From contig NC_081415.1 in assembly GCF_030272615.1 (NCBI RefSeq), forward strand, positions 260,340,425-260,404,424: DNA of 64,000 bases. Reading direction: 5' to 3'. The DNA is from Cryptomeria japonica (Eukaryota > Streptophyta > Pinopsida > Cupressales > Cupressaceae). Made by a program: the position numbers and the translations under genes. Of this stretch, positions 46,539 to 56,406 are shown piece after piece (the first letter of the stretch is position 1; the number at the start of each line of letters is the position of its first letter). A model generated the notes under the pieces. That model ran no database searches, had not been told where the DNA came from, and saw only the letters and a list, made by a program, of their open reading frames with translations.

Positions 46539-46709
46539 GCCTCAAAGGCTTAGGGGGAGCAAATGGCGAATTGCTTTCGAACCCCTGGTTGACACTGGTA
46601 AAACACCTTAACCGGTATGTTACACTTGTCGCTTGGTAGAAGACCGGAAATGGTAAAAAGACAAATTAGGGTTAACGCCCTAATAGAGGAGCATTAATGA
46701 TGGTAGGTG

Positions 46710-46760
46710 AGAGACATGTATAAATGCAATTTTCAAATCATTTCTCACTATCTGTTTTCG
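46710..46760 (+). promoter_or_regulatory. Possible internal promoter before element G ORF2
   Basis: CATGTATAAATGC at about 46,717-46,729 is a good plant TATA box. A pyrimidine-rich CATTTCTCACTATC follows about 25 bases downstream, where an initiator would be expected. ORF2 starts about 230 bases further on. This is a match by eye only. Confidence 0.35.
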
Positions 46761-46981
46761 AGCGAAGAAAAGTTTTCAAGTGCAGAGCGAAGAAAAGGCG
46801 ATTTGAGCTTAGATTTCAAGAAATTGGGTAACCTTGAAAGAGGTTCAAATCTAGTTTGCAAGCGGTAGTGGAGAACACAAAGCGGTGATTTGGCATCTGA
46901 CAAAGAGCGAAGTAAAGCAGAATCAGAAAGCCCTAATTTCGCGTTTGCAAGGTATTTTTCGTGTTCTTGAAATGCTCTACA

Positions 46982-49900
46982 ATGGCTTCCGCATCTCATA
47001 CCAGTTCAAGCACATCCATAGAGTCAGAAAGTTTCATTCAAAGGAAGTCCAAGTATAATGCTTTGTCACAAGTTCCAGCTGGAGTCATAGTCGAAGAAGG
47101 AATTTCAGATTATATTGATTGCAAAATAGAAGACCTAGAGTCTTTAGCCATTCATACTCAATTAGGTCTATTTTGTGGAAAGGATAAAAGGATCAAACCG
47201 GAATTTAGTGTCATAGAGAAGAAGAAATTCCACAACGCTATATATTTCCTTGAAGACTTCACAGAGGATCACATCAGGATCATCTTGAGCAGATTCCATG
47301 GTGATAAGATGTACCTGGAGAGAATGCATGATATCATGCCTGAGGCAATTCATGCAGTCACCGGTTTCTGCAACACAGGGGAAGTGCCAGCCCCGAGAAC
47401 GGTAAGCCAAACGAAAATGACCAAGCTCACCAGTTCGACAAGTGATTCACGAGGTATGACAGTTAATTCTATCAAGGATGAACTGGTGAAATACGCCTGC
47501 ATGGTGATAGGCTACAGAACATTCTCAGCCAGCAGGATTAATTCTGTATCTACTGCAACGGTAAATGCCGCTTATCGAATGATAATAAAGGATGCAGCTT
47601 TTGACTTATGCACCGACATGCAGAGGCAACTCCTGTAAAACCTTAAGGAAATCAAAAAGGACAATTCACTAAAATTTAAGTTTGGACAACTACTGGTAGG
47701 GTTGTTTTTCTATTTCCAAGGCTACTTTCCAGGTGTAGGAGATGTCTAGTGGTCCTCTGACCAACCAATAACCAAGCAGATAAAGGAAAGTGTGCAAGCC
47801 ATTGGAACCGGCTACCCTGAGGTACTAAACAAATACTTTGATGAGTTCAGAAGAAAGATGAGTTAGAGGGTAAGAATCTCAGGAGACATAGTGAAGAAAT
47901 ACGAAGATGACATCTGTTTCACTATTCAGGTGGACAAATGTCTAATGGAGGCTGTTGAGCCTAGAATGGAGGAAGTGGAGCCTATGGGCTATGAGGTCAT
48001 GTTTGACATGTTGGAAGGATATGCTTCAACCCTTATTGCCTCGCCTCTTGATCCAAAGGCTAAGAGAACCGGAACCTACTTGGAGAGGATCACAACGGTT
48101 GAAGAACCATCGGTGAAGAAGGGAAAAGAACCGGTAGCTAAGAAAGCTAAGGCAGTGCCTGCAGCATCGGCACCGACTACCATTGTGACTCCTAGAGTGA
48201 CCAAGCAGTCACCAACAAAGAAGAAACCGGAGGTAACACCGGCAAAAGTCTTCGAAAGGAAGAGGAAGACTAAGGCAACTGAACCAGACTCTGAAGAAAT
48301 CGAGTCTGATGAACAACCAAAGAAGGCTTGACAGACCAAGAAGATGAAGAAGAATGAACCGGCAGCATCTGCACCGGTAAATATAGATATCTCCTCTTAC
48401 AAACCTTTGACACATTGTCAAAGAATAGTAAAGAATATTAGGAGAAAGATACTTCATGATTTAATAGACTATTATGATGAACTCAATAATGAGGAAAAAG
48501 ATGAAGTACTGCAGGAAATCATTCTTTATTTATGTAAAAATGACCGGTCACCATCAGAGATTAAATCTCAGACACCGGATTCATTATTTAAAGCATTGGA
48601 TAACAAATGGCGCATTGTCATTGAAAAGAAACAGGAGATCAGGGAGAAAGTTTTTGAACAGTACTTCCTCGAACTCTCAAATTCAGAATTATTTGATATA
48701 TTAGATCAAAATAAAGGTCTCTTCTTCACAAGGAGAAGAAGACTTTGGTTGTTGGAGGGGAGAGTTGATGATGTAGAAAAGGATACACATCAACACATGG
48801 CCCATGCTATCAGCTCTCACAAAGCTCGAATGGCCAACCTCCAAGCGGAGAAGGAACCGGTTATTTCCAAACCAGATGAGGTTTTTGATGAGGAAGGCAA
48901 CTTGGTGGAGGAACCAATCGACACTATAGATGTCGATGCCCTGGATATAGAAGATGTCACTTAGGACATACCTTCTGAGGAAACTAAGCAGGGGCAACAG
49001 GCTGATCAGAGTGGTGAACAAGCTGTGGACACACAACAAGCGGCAAAAGAACATGAAGAGAAAAAGAAGAGGGATGAAGATGAGAAACAAAAAAAAGAGG
49101 AAGAGAAGATAAAAGAGGAAGAGGAGAAAAGAAAAGATGAAGAGAAGAAGAAGCAAGAAGAAGAAAGGAAGAAGAAAGAAGAAAAGGACAAGGAAGAAAA
49201 GAAGAAAAAGGAAGAGGAAGAGAAGAAGAAAAAGGAAGAGGAAGAGAAGAAGAAGAGGGAAGAAGAAGAAAAGGAAGAGCAGAAGAGGAGAGCAGAGGAG
49301 AAGAAAAAGGCAGAGGAAGACAAGGAAGAAGAGAAGAGAAGAGAAGCGGAAAAGAAGAAAGCTGAAGAAGCCAAGGAACGAGAATCGACAAAAAGCTCTC
49401 AGGTGGAGACTCCGAAGGCAACCGGAAGTCAACCCTCACCGGTTGATCTCTCTAGTCCTATCGATCTCCAATCTGCAAGTGAGTCGGAACTTATGCAGAG
49501 CATCAAGGTTTCTCAAGAGTGCCTTGAGATCATTCGAAGGAAAAGGGAACGAGACATCATTTAGGCAGCTGTAGACACACTTACCGGTTTAATCCCCGGT
49601 ACTAATCTTCCTGACACTGATTCATCACTAGCACAACTTAAACTTCTGTGTACTGTAGTGGATGATCAGGTGCAGAGTCTAGAAGAAGCAACAGAGGCCA
49701 ATGTAAAGAAAGAGCACCAAAAGGCTCTTAATGTTGCTCTAGTGAAGAAATTAAATGAGCTTAGGACTGAACTGCTAAAGGATCAAAACGACATAAGGAG
49801 TGCCTTGGATGAGGGAAACTTGCTACTCAGCAAAATCTATCAACCTCATCTATTCTATGATGATGTGCTAGCCAAGAAGCAACAACTTCAAACGGACTTA

Positions 49901-50269
49901 CAGTCCTACTTGAGCACATTCAAGACTCCTTACGACTCCTTTGCAGCATATGGGCAAACCGTTCACCAGTTCCAGATCCAGTCAGCCAAGGTGGAGCAAG
50001 AGATCAGCACAAGGTCTAGGGATTTGTAGGAGCTTCAACTGGTATTACTTCCATGACTGCAAATTCTCCAGAAATGCTATTTGAACCTGGATGCCCTGAC
50101 AGTCACACAAGAACTAAGCACAATAGATGCCATGGAGGAACAGGTATGACAAATGCAGACAGAGAAGGAAGTGGCGACCTCCCTACTTGAGTCCTGGTCT
50201 CTTTCCATGAAACAATTTTTGTAGGACTATAAAGCGGGTTTTGACAAGTATTATTCATTATTTTCATAA
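46982..50269 (+). pseudogene. Element G ORF2: about 1,095-codon unrecognised protein with ten in-frame stops
   Basis: I do not recognise the family. One frame stays open from ATG 46,982 (MASASHTSSSTSIESESF) to TAA 50,267-50,269, broken only by stops at 47,636, 47,747, 47,864, 48,329, 48,962, 49,562, 50,027, 50,054, 50,147 and 50,222; I see no frameshift. Residues 1-370 look like an alpha-rich globular domain (IDCKIEDLESLAIHTQLGLF, HNAIYFLEDFTEDHIRIIL, LLVGLFFYFQGYFPG). Residues 380-450 are Lys/Pro/Thr-rich, 455-660 are mixed helical, 690-800 are almost pure Lys/Glu, and 890-1,095 look coiled-coil. No RT, integrase or protease motif is present. Its place downstream of gag in a Sirevirus-like element recalls the extra env-like ORFs of that group, but there is no clear signal peptide or membrane pair. 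Confidence 0.75.
49060..49385 (+). repeat. Purine-only tract encoding the Lys/Glu-rich segment of ORF2
   Basis: GAAGAGAAGAAG-type words make up nearly all of this stretch, giving over 100 Lys, Glu and Arg codons in the ORF2 frame. The other strand gives Phe/Ser/Leu-rich shadow frames. Likely a single charged helix or coiled coil that expanded by slippage. Confidence 0.85.
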
Positions 50270-50317
50270 ATTCTTTTATATATATATGGAAACAGGTTTT
50301 TCAGCGGTACTTTGTCA

Positions 50318-50625
50318 TTGTTGGCAAAGGGGGAGAAGTATATCTAGTTTTTGGTTTTAAAATTTTGAAATTTTGATATATCAAGGGAGAAGTATATCAG
50401 AGGGAGAAGTATTTGTTTTGGAATTTTGATATATGCTGTGATATATGCTATATGCTCTGATGATTATGCTTTGAATGCAAAATTTCTATACAATCTGTTG
50501 ATTAAGGGATAGTGAATATGCTTAGTGGGAGCAATTTTGTTAATGGCAAGTTTTTCTGTTGTAAAACACTTAGATGTTAAAATTTTATTTTCCTAAGTGT
50601 TGCCATCAATGCCAAAGGGGGAGAT
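50318..50625 (+). promoter_or_regulatory. Element G multiple polypurine tracts
   Basis: Purine runs AAAGGGGGAGAAG (about 50,325), AAGGGAGAAG (about 50,383), AGAGGGAGAAG (about 50,400) and AAAGGGGGAGA (50,614-50,624) precede the 3' LTR. The last abuts TGTTGG at 50,626 and is the functional position. Two of the upstream copies continue GTATATC. Confidence 0.8.
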
Positions 50626-51812
50626 TGTTGGCATTTTTGTGGTTTATGCTATGATTGTCATTGATGGACACACACTTGTATTAAGATCCCCTTTATATGT
50701 ATGAGCTTATGCTCAACTGGTATTTTGTTCCAACCGGTATGTTGTATACTAGTCTCTAGACTAGTGGTGATTTTGCAGAATGTGTTTCCCGGTCTGAAGC
50801 GGCATGTTGGCCCCAAGCGGTTCACAGATCACAATCGGTACAAGGGAGAAAAGCGACACAACACATTCTTACCAGTCTTCATTTTTGTCAAACCGGCAAC
50901 CGCTATTTTGTATGAACCGGTAATATTTTGTGATGAGTTACCAACCGACATTTTGTGATGAGTTACCAATCCACCAATTGTTTGACGGTGCCGACACATT
51001 GACGGTGATTCTTGTGTCGTGTTACTGAGTATGTCTAGATTCATTGAACCTAGGAAATTGTAATGTAATCCTATTGGACCGACATGAAATCAGATTCCTT
51101 TAAAAGGACATCATGTCTAGGGTTTTAAAGTTGTTGAAGAAGTTGTGAAAAGGGTTAATGTTGAGCTAGGGTTTAAGGTGGAAGTTGAGAGTGATCTTAT
51201 CTAAGAAGATTGAGTTGTAACTGAGAGAGAGATAGAGGAGACTGAAGTAATGTTGGAATGCATTAGCTATGAGCAATACTGGATCTAACCAAGCAGTTTG
51301 TGCTATTAGATAGATCAAACACTTGTTGATTACTCACATCTTTGACAAGTTTGTAGCCCTTAACCGGGTAGGCCTCAAAGCCTTTGTAAAATCCTCTAAC
51401 AAGGTGGTTCACACATGTGAATCTAAAATCCTCTAACAAGGTAGTCTTTAATCGGACTTATCTCCTAATAGAGATTGAGATTCCTAATAGGATCTGTTCT
51501 GGTGAAGAACATTGTAAGACCTTAATCGGTCTGACCTTAACCGGTCTGGTTTCTATTCTGCAGATAGTGACTTGTGAGTTCCATCTCACTGTGGTTTTTC
51601 CCAGTTGGGTTTCCACGTCAAATATCTTGTGTTATGGTTGTATTGCTTTTGTGGGTGAATGTTTTATTCACATTTTGGTTTGCATGCGTGGTAACCGGTT
51701 TGACTGCCAGACTGCTTTATCGGTTTATCTTTAGACTGTGTAAGTGTTTTAGTTCAAAGATTTTTGGCATACTAATTCACCTCCCCCCCCCCTCCCCTCT
51801 TAGTATTCATCA
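50626..51812 (+). repeat. Element G 3' LTR
   Basis: 1,187 bp, matching 44,049-45,210. The extra length comes partly from a short duplication of a GACCTTAACCGGTCT-like word near 51,520-51,545 and a longer C-run before the end. It ends GTATTCATCA at 51,812, then TTAAA. Confidence 0.95.
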
Positions 51813-51817
51813 TTAAA

Positions 51818-52940
51818 TACTTCTAAAAAAATGATTTTAACATATTTTCAATAATTGAAAACAACATTCATTTTTTAAAATTTCTTCTATCTAGCTCTCT
51901 TGGTTGTAGATGTTGGTTCCCTACTAGACATGGTTGTGATGGTAGTTGTTTGTGATGAGGGTAGAACCTAAGACACAAAAAAACACAACAAAAGAGACAT
52001 AAAAGATCTATATTATTATTATCTGAAAACTATTTGTGATACATGCAATTACATATAAGAGAAATAAAACCTCACATGCTAGGACACATTACAACTTACC
52101 AAGTTTTCTGGAAACCCTTTCCCACAATCTAAAATCTTCCAACCCAAAAACTCTCTCCAAAAACTCACATACAACAACTAACTCACAAGTTTCCTCCAAT
52201 GAGTCGTAAATAGCCTTTCCACCGATTTGAAGCCAAAATTACAATTTAGAAATTAAAATTTGGCGGTCTAGCACCAAAACATACAATTTGAATTTCAAAA
52301 TTGAGCCAAATTTGAAAATTGGAAACGTTCCAAAAAATGGTCCAACTTCTGACAACCATAACTTTTGAATTAGTTATCAGATTGATGCACCATTTGAAGA
52401 GTCAAAAAGCTCTCCGAGTGAAGAATATGCTAAGAATCCAATGCATCAAATTTGACTCAGAAGATTTTTTTTTTGATTTTTTGAGAAACTGAAACGTGAA
52501 TAACTTTCAAACCATAAATTATTTTAACCCGATTCTTTTGCCAAAGTGCTTGTTTTTCCATTCTCAAGTTTCTTGCAAAACTCGGGCTCCATCTGCCTTC
52601 AAATAAAAACTTTCTAAATTTGATAGTCAGCTAGAAATAGCAACTTGTCAATTCTGAAAGTTGGAATCTCTTATTCCTCCAAATGGGTATCCAAAAAAGC
52701 AAAAACATTAAAAGAAAACTAACTAAAGAGAATTTTTTTGGGAGATGCAGGATTTCCCCTACACCACCAGATGCTCTTGCATCATTTTGGGTGCTATTTT
52801 GAGAGTGGTTGATGAATTGAGGGTTTTGTATTCCAACATTGGTGCTGCTGATGGGGCTTTTGTGTCTTCTATTCCCACCTCTTGTGTTTTATTACTTGTC
52901 TTGGGTGTTGATTTTCTCCCCTTGTACTTGTTGTTTGTGT
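51818..52940. other. No gene recognised; possibly internal part of minus-strand element J
   Basis: Mostly AT-rich. A minus-strand primer site lies at its right end, so the sequence to its left should be the leader and gag of element J. A minus frame at 52,759-52,940 is charged and hydrophilic but has no knuckle or recognisable Gag block. Confidence 0.4.
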
Positions 52941-52956
52941 GTTGGTTCTCATGCCA
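52941..52956 (-). promoter_or_regulatory. Element J primer-binding site, degenerate
   Basis: The minus strand reads TGGCATGAGAACCAAC, 14 of 16 matches to the corresponding bases of the element G primer site (TGGTATCAGAACCAAC). Confidence 0.55.
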
Positions 52957-53077
52957 GCTATTGACCATGTTGCTTCTGTTGGATTGGTTGAAGGGGCCGA
53001 AATACTGAGAGGGGGGGTTGAATTAGTATTCCCACATATACTAAAACTTTTACCGAACTTAGAATTTCTGATCTAAC
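52957..53077 (-). repeat. Element J LTR end, cut by element I
   Basis: The plus strand reads ATACTGAGAGGGGGGGTTG (53,002-53,020), then AATTAGTATT and a stretch similar to the left part of F (ACTTTTACC.AACTTA). In reverse this is the C-rich end of a G/F-type LTR. It stops at 53,077, where element I begins, so I inserted into the LTR of J; the remainder should lie right of the window. Confidence 0.6.
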
Positions 53078-53850
53078 TGTAGACACCCAAAATTGTCATG
53101 TCTAATTAAATAAATATTTTATTTATTTAATTATCTAAGCCTAATTCCTCTATTAATTAAATAAATTTTTATTTATTTAATTAATTCATTTATCCTCTTC
53201 TAGCCTTATTTCTCATTTAAATAAATACATTTATTTATTTAAATTACCCCATTTTCCTAAATTAAATAAATATTTTATTTATTTAATTGTCCTATTCTTC
53301 TATTAATTAAATAAATCTTTATTTATTTAATTAATTCATTATCTTTTTCTACACATGACACATGTCATTCATCTCTTAATTCCTACACTACCTACCTCTT
53401 TCATTATTTTGGTATTTCTTTTACCTACCCTCTAATCCTAGCTGACCTCTCTTTTTACACCTCTCAATCTTAACCCTCAATTTCTTATTGTGTCTTCTAT
53501 TTAAGAAGATGCTTCCTTCATTGTCAAACCCTAATGACTGATTTTGGAGTACTTGGCTACACTACGATCCTACTTGCAACCACATTCCGTTCTTTGTTGA
53601 GCTCTTGTGCATATAAAAATCTGAGAGCAAATATATCAAGCAAGATCAATGGAGATAGGAAGAATGGAGATCAAAACCCTATTGGACATGTGATGGTATA
53701 ATCTTTGTGATTTTGAGTTATTTGCATTGTCTTAGGTAATCTTCATATGTTATGGTGGATCTTTGTTCATTGTTAGGCTAGGGTTTAATGGTTGGATTCA
53801 TTTAGCCTTTCAATCTTGTTATTATTGTTTATCCATTTTCACCATACACA
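53078..53850 (+). repeat. Element I 5' LTR
   Basis: 773 bp from TGTAGACACCC to CCATACACA, directly followed by a primer site. Positions 53,103-53,335 contain five AT-only palindromes. The end regions around 53,480-53,560 have a normal base mix. The right partner is outside the window, so the edges rest on TG...CA termini and the primer site. Confidence 0.75.
53103..53335. repeat. Five AT-rich perfect palindromes in the element I LTR
   Basis: Inverted repeats with 12-15 bp arms lie at 53,103-53,133, 53,152-53,185, 53,215-53,244, 53,260-53,288 and 53,302-53,335. Arms include AATTAAATAAATA (first and fourth) and ATTAATTAAATAAAT (second and fifth), with loops of 3-6 bases. Copies one/two and four/five form a duplicated pair about 150-156 bp apart. 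Confidence 0.92.
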
Positions 53851-53871
53851 TTTTGGCACGCCCCGTGAGAC
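53851..53871 (+). promoter_or_regulatory. Element I primer-binding site
   Basis: TTTTGGCACGCCCCGTGAGA starts right after the LTR end. It resembles the TTTGGCGCC-type primer sites of Tat-lineage Gypsy elements; I cannot assign the tRNA. Confidence 0.6.
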
Positions 53872-53959
53872 ATGGATTTTTCTTAGATCTATGTTTTTTT
53901 GCAGATTTTTCTAACCCTATATTGCTGTTTTGTAAAACAATTTGGAGAATAATCTTGTG

Positions 53960-54850
53960 CAGCTAGGGTTTTAGACACAAAATCAAGATCTTGGAGAGAT
54001 TCGATCATATCTCATAAACGGCTACGAAATTTTGCACCAAATTGTTTTTGCAAGTTGAAGAACATATCAGGAGCTCTCAATCCAAAATTTAGAATTTTTG
54101 GAGCACATTTTCATTTTCTATGAATTTTTTATGATTTTTCATAAAAAATTAATTTTGAGAGCAAATGAGAGAATTTTTTGGATTTTCTTACATTTTTGGA
54201 AATCTCTCATAATTATACACAGGATCTGTTCTTTGTGATTTTAATTTTGATGCAAAATATTTCCATAAAAGTCAGATCTTTAAAAATTAGGGTTTTTCTT
54301 TATTTTGATCAGATCTCACAAACGGCTTCGAATTTTGACATAAAATTTTTTTTTGGTCAAGAAAAGTATCAGAAAGATTCAGTAAAAATTTCAGATTTTT
54401 TGGATTGATTTTGCATTTTATATGAATTTTTTATGATTTTTCATAAAAAATTAATTTTGAGAGAAAATTAGAGAATTTTTTGGATTTTCTTACATTTTTG
54501 AAAATCTCTCAGAATTATACATAGGATCCGTTCTTTGTGATTTTAAATTTGATGCAAAATCATTCTTCAAAAATTAGATCTTTGAAAATTAGGGTTTTGC
54601 ATTATTTTACTCATATCTCACAAACTGCTTGGATTTGTTGCAGGAAATTTTTTCAGGTTTGGAAGACCATCAATACTCTTCATTAAAAATTTGAGATTTT
54701 TTGGATCGATTTTGTATTTTATATGAATTTTTTATGATTTTTCATAAAAAATTAATTTTTGGAGCAAATTAGCAAATTTGTTGGATTTTCTTACATTTCT
54801 GGAAATCTCTTAAAATTTAACAGTTGTTCTTTTTTTATGATGAATCAGGT
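53960..54850 (+). repeat. Three tandem ~300-bp repeats in the element I leader
   Basis: The block TGAATTTTTTATGATTTTTC recurs at 54,121, 54,423 and 54,724, so the period is 301-302 bp. Each copy also contains ATATCTCA/GATCTCA followed by an AAACGGCT-like word, and GGATTTTCTTACATTT. The copies are diverged and non-coding. Confidence 0.88.
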
Positions 54851-55099
54851 CTTTTAATTGGTCAACAAAACGCATTGTTGAAGGCCCTTATTTCACAAAG
54901 TCTTTTGGATCTAAAATTTACCTAACTTGTGTGCTTGCAGGAAGGGGTGATCATTTGAAACAATCCAAACTACTAATAAATCTTTGTTGTAGGTCCTTGG
55001 CAAAGGTTTTTGGATTTTTATTATGTGCCTTGTTTTCATAGACTAGCAAACACTTCAATTGGTGCACTAAAATTGAATCATTGTCTTTTGTGTCTTGAG

Positions 55100-55680
55100 C
55101 AATAGGCTCTTTTTGTTTAATCTTTAGAGGGCCTGTCTTCCCGTATGGTCATAAGGACTACTAGTGAGAAGAGAACGACCCAAGTGGTAGCGAGAAAAAC
55201 CCACCTCATCCAAACCACTATAATCAAATGTATTCATGGTGAAACCTATGAATAACGTGTGCTGATTAGTTCATACCGACACTATGTCTCCCCATAAACC
55301 CGTTTGATCAAATTTATTTGATCATTTGTAGGGCGTAACCCCTACCGGCTGGGAGCCTTCTGTATTTACAGAGCTGAAAGTGCCGCATGTATGGCCACAC
55401 GAGCGGATGCCCTTACTAGCACCTTTTTGTTTTAGAAGCCCAAATCCTTCTAGTTGTTGGGGCAGGAGGTTGGACCTCTGGTAGCGGCCCACACACATAC
55501 GGTTCTTAGTAGAGATAAAAAGTTCGCCATGGGGAGTTTTCATGGGGACTGATGCTTGGCTGACCCGAGAAGTGAGTGCCGAGGGTGGAGCCAGTGAGGT
55601 CAAGCATCTAAGTATCCGCTCTGAATAGCGTAGCCTCGGGGGTAAAACCCCATGTGGGATCAACAACTATTTTCTTGGCT
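55100..55680 (+). other. GC-richer structured leader segment of element I
   Basis: This stretch has a balanced base composition inside an AT-rich leader, begins near TTAGAGGGCCTGTCTTCCC and ends near GGGATCAACAACT. It contains several short complementary words, such as GGGCGTAACCCC and GGGGGTAAAACCCC. No open frame continues through it; a 114-codon minus frame at 55,322-55,666 shows no domain. It may hold RNA-packaging or translation signals of the genomic RNA. Confidence 0.5.
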
Positions 55681-56406
55681 AGCCATAAGAATTGTGCTTG
55701 ACTTATGTTAAACATTCAAACAATCAAGACCAAACAAAAAAACATTGTGTCTTTTGTGTCTTCAAGTGTATGCAAAACAATTTTATATCAAACAACACAC
55801 TTTTCTTGGAGTCATTTTGAGTCTAAACACTTGCAAACATTGAGTCCTCATCCACATTGTGTCCTCTTGTCACGAAAAATAGTCAAACATTCAGATTTGG
55901 TCACAACCAAAAACTTCACAAATTGGAAAAATTTCAGTCCAGCAAACAAAAGAAATCAGTTTCGGAATACTTGAGCTTCCTAGGTTGTTTCTTCAGGTTT
56001 CATCTAGCATTCAACCTGTCCTTGGGTCTCACATAGTCCATCATTGCTTCACATCTCATTTTACATTCACAATTGTCTAAACTTGAGTCAAAAGGTCACT
56101 TGCTTGTCCTCATCATACTTTGTCAACACACTACATACAACTACACTTTGCTAAGTGGTCCCTCATCAAGGTTTCTTACCTTTGGGTCTCATTTGGTTTT
56201 ATTTAGAGTCAAGGTCAGCTTACCTCATCAAGAGAAACGATCCTCTCTTTGGAAGTCACACCTACTCTACTACTTACATACTTGGTCTTACACTTTGGAC
56301 ATTGCAAGTACACCTCAAGATTCATTTACACTTCATACAACTCTTGGTCTTCCATACCTTTTCCATTTTCATCTAGTCTCTCACATCTTGGTCAAACACC
56401 TAGTTC

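Larger units (their letters stand above)
44049..51812 (+). mobile_element. Element G: non-autonomous, Sirevirus-like LTR retrotransposon with a large extra ORF
   Basis: 7,764 bp with two similar LTRs (1,162 and 1,187 bp), perfect TTAAA duplications, a primer site at 45,213 and a polypurine tract at 50,614-50,625. The 5.4-kb internal region encodes a zinc-knuckle Gag-like protein and then one long unrecognised ORF. I find no protease, integrase, RT or RNase H block in any frame. Several PPT-like copies of GGGAGAAGTAT before the 3' LTR recall the multiple polypurine tracts reported for Sirevirus (Copia) elements. I infer a Copia-derived element that moves with helper enzymes. Confidence 0.92.

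Noticed and set aside
48701-49439. Long Phe/Leu/Ser-rich minus-strand frames that look like membrane proteins
   Set aside because: They are the reverse complement of the purine-only Lys/Glu tract of G ORF2; composition alone produces them.
49137-49574. Arg/Lys-rich plus-strand frame overlapping ORF2
   Set aside because: It is a frame-shifted reading of the same GAAGAG repeats and does not extend beyond the tract with any domain.
55322-55666. 114-codon minus-strand frame in the element I leader
   Set aside because: No domain, no start context of interest, and it lies in a structured GC-richer leader where chance frames are expected.
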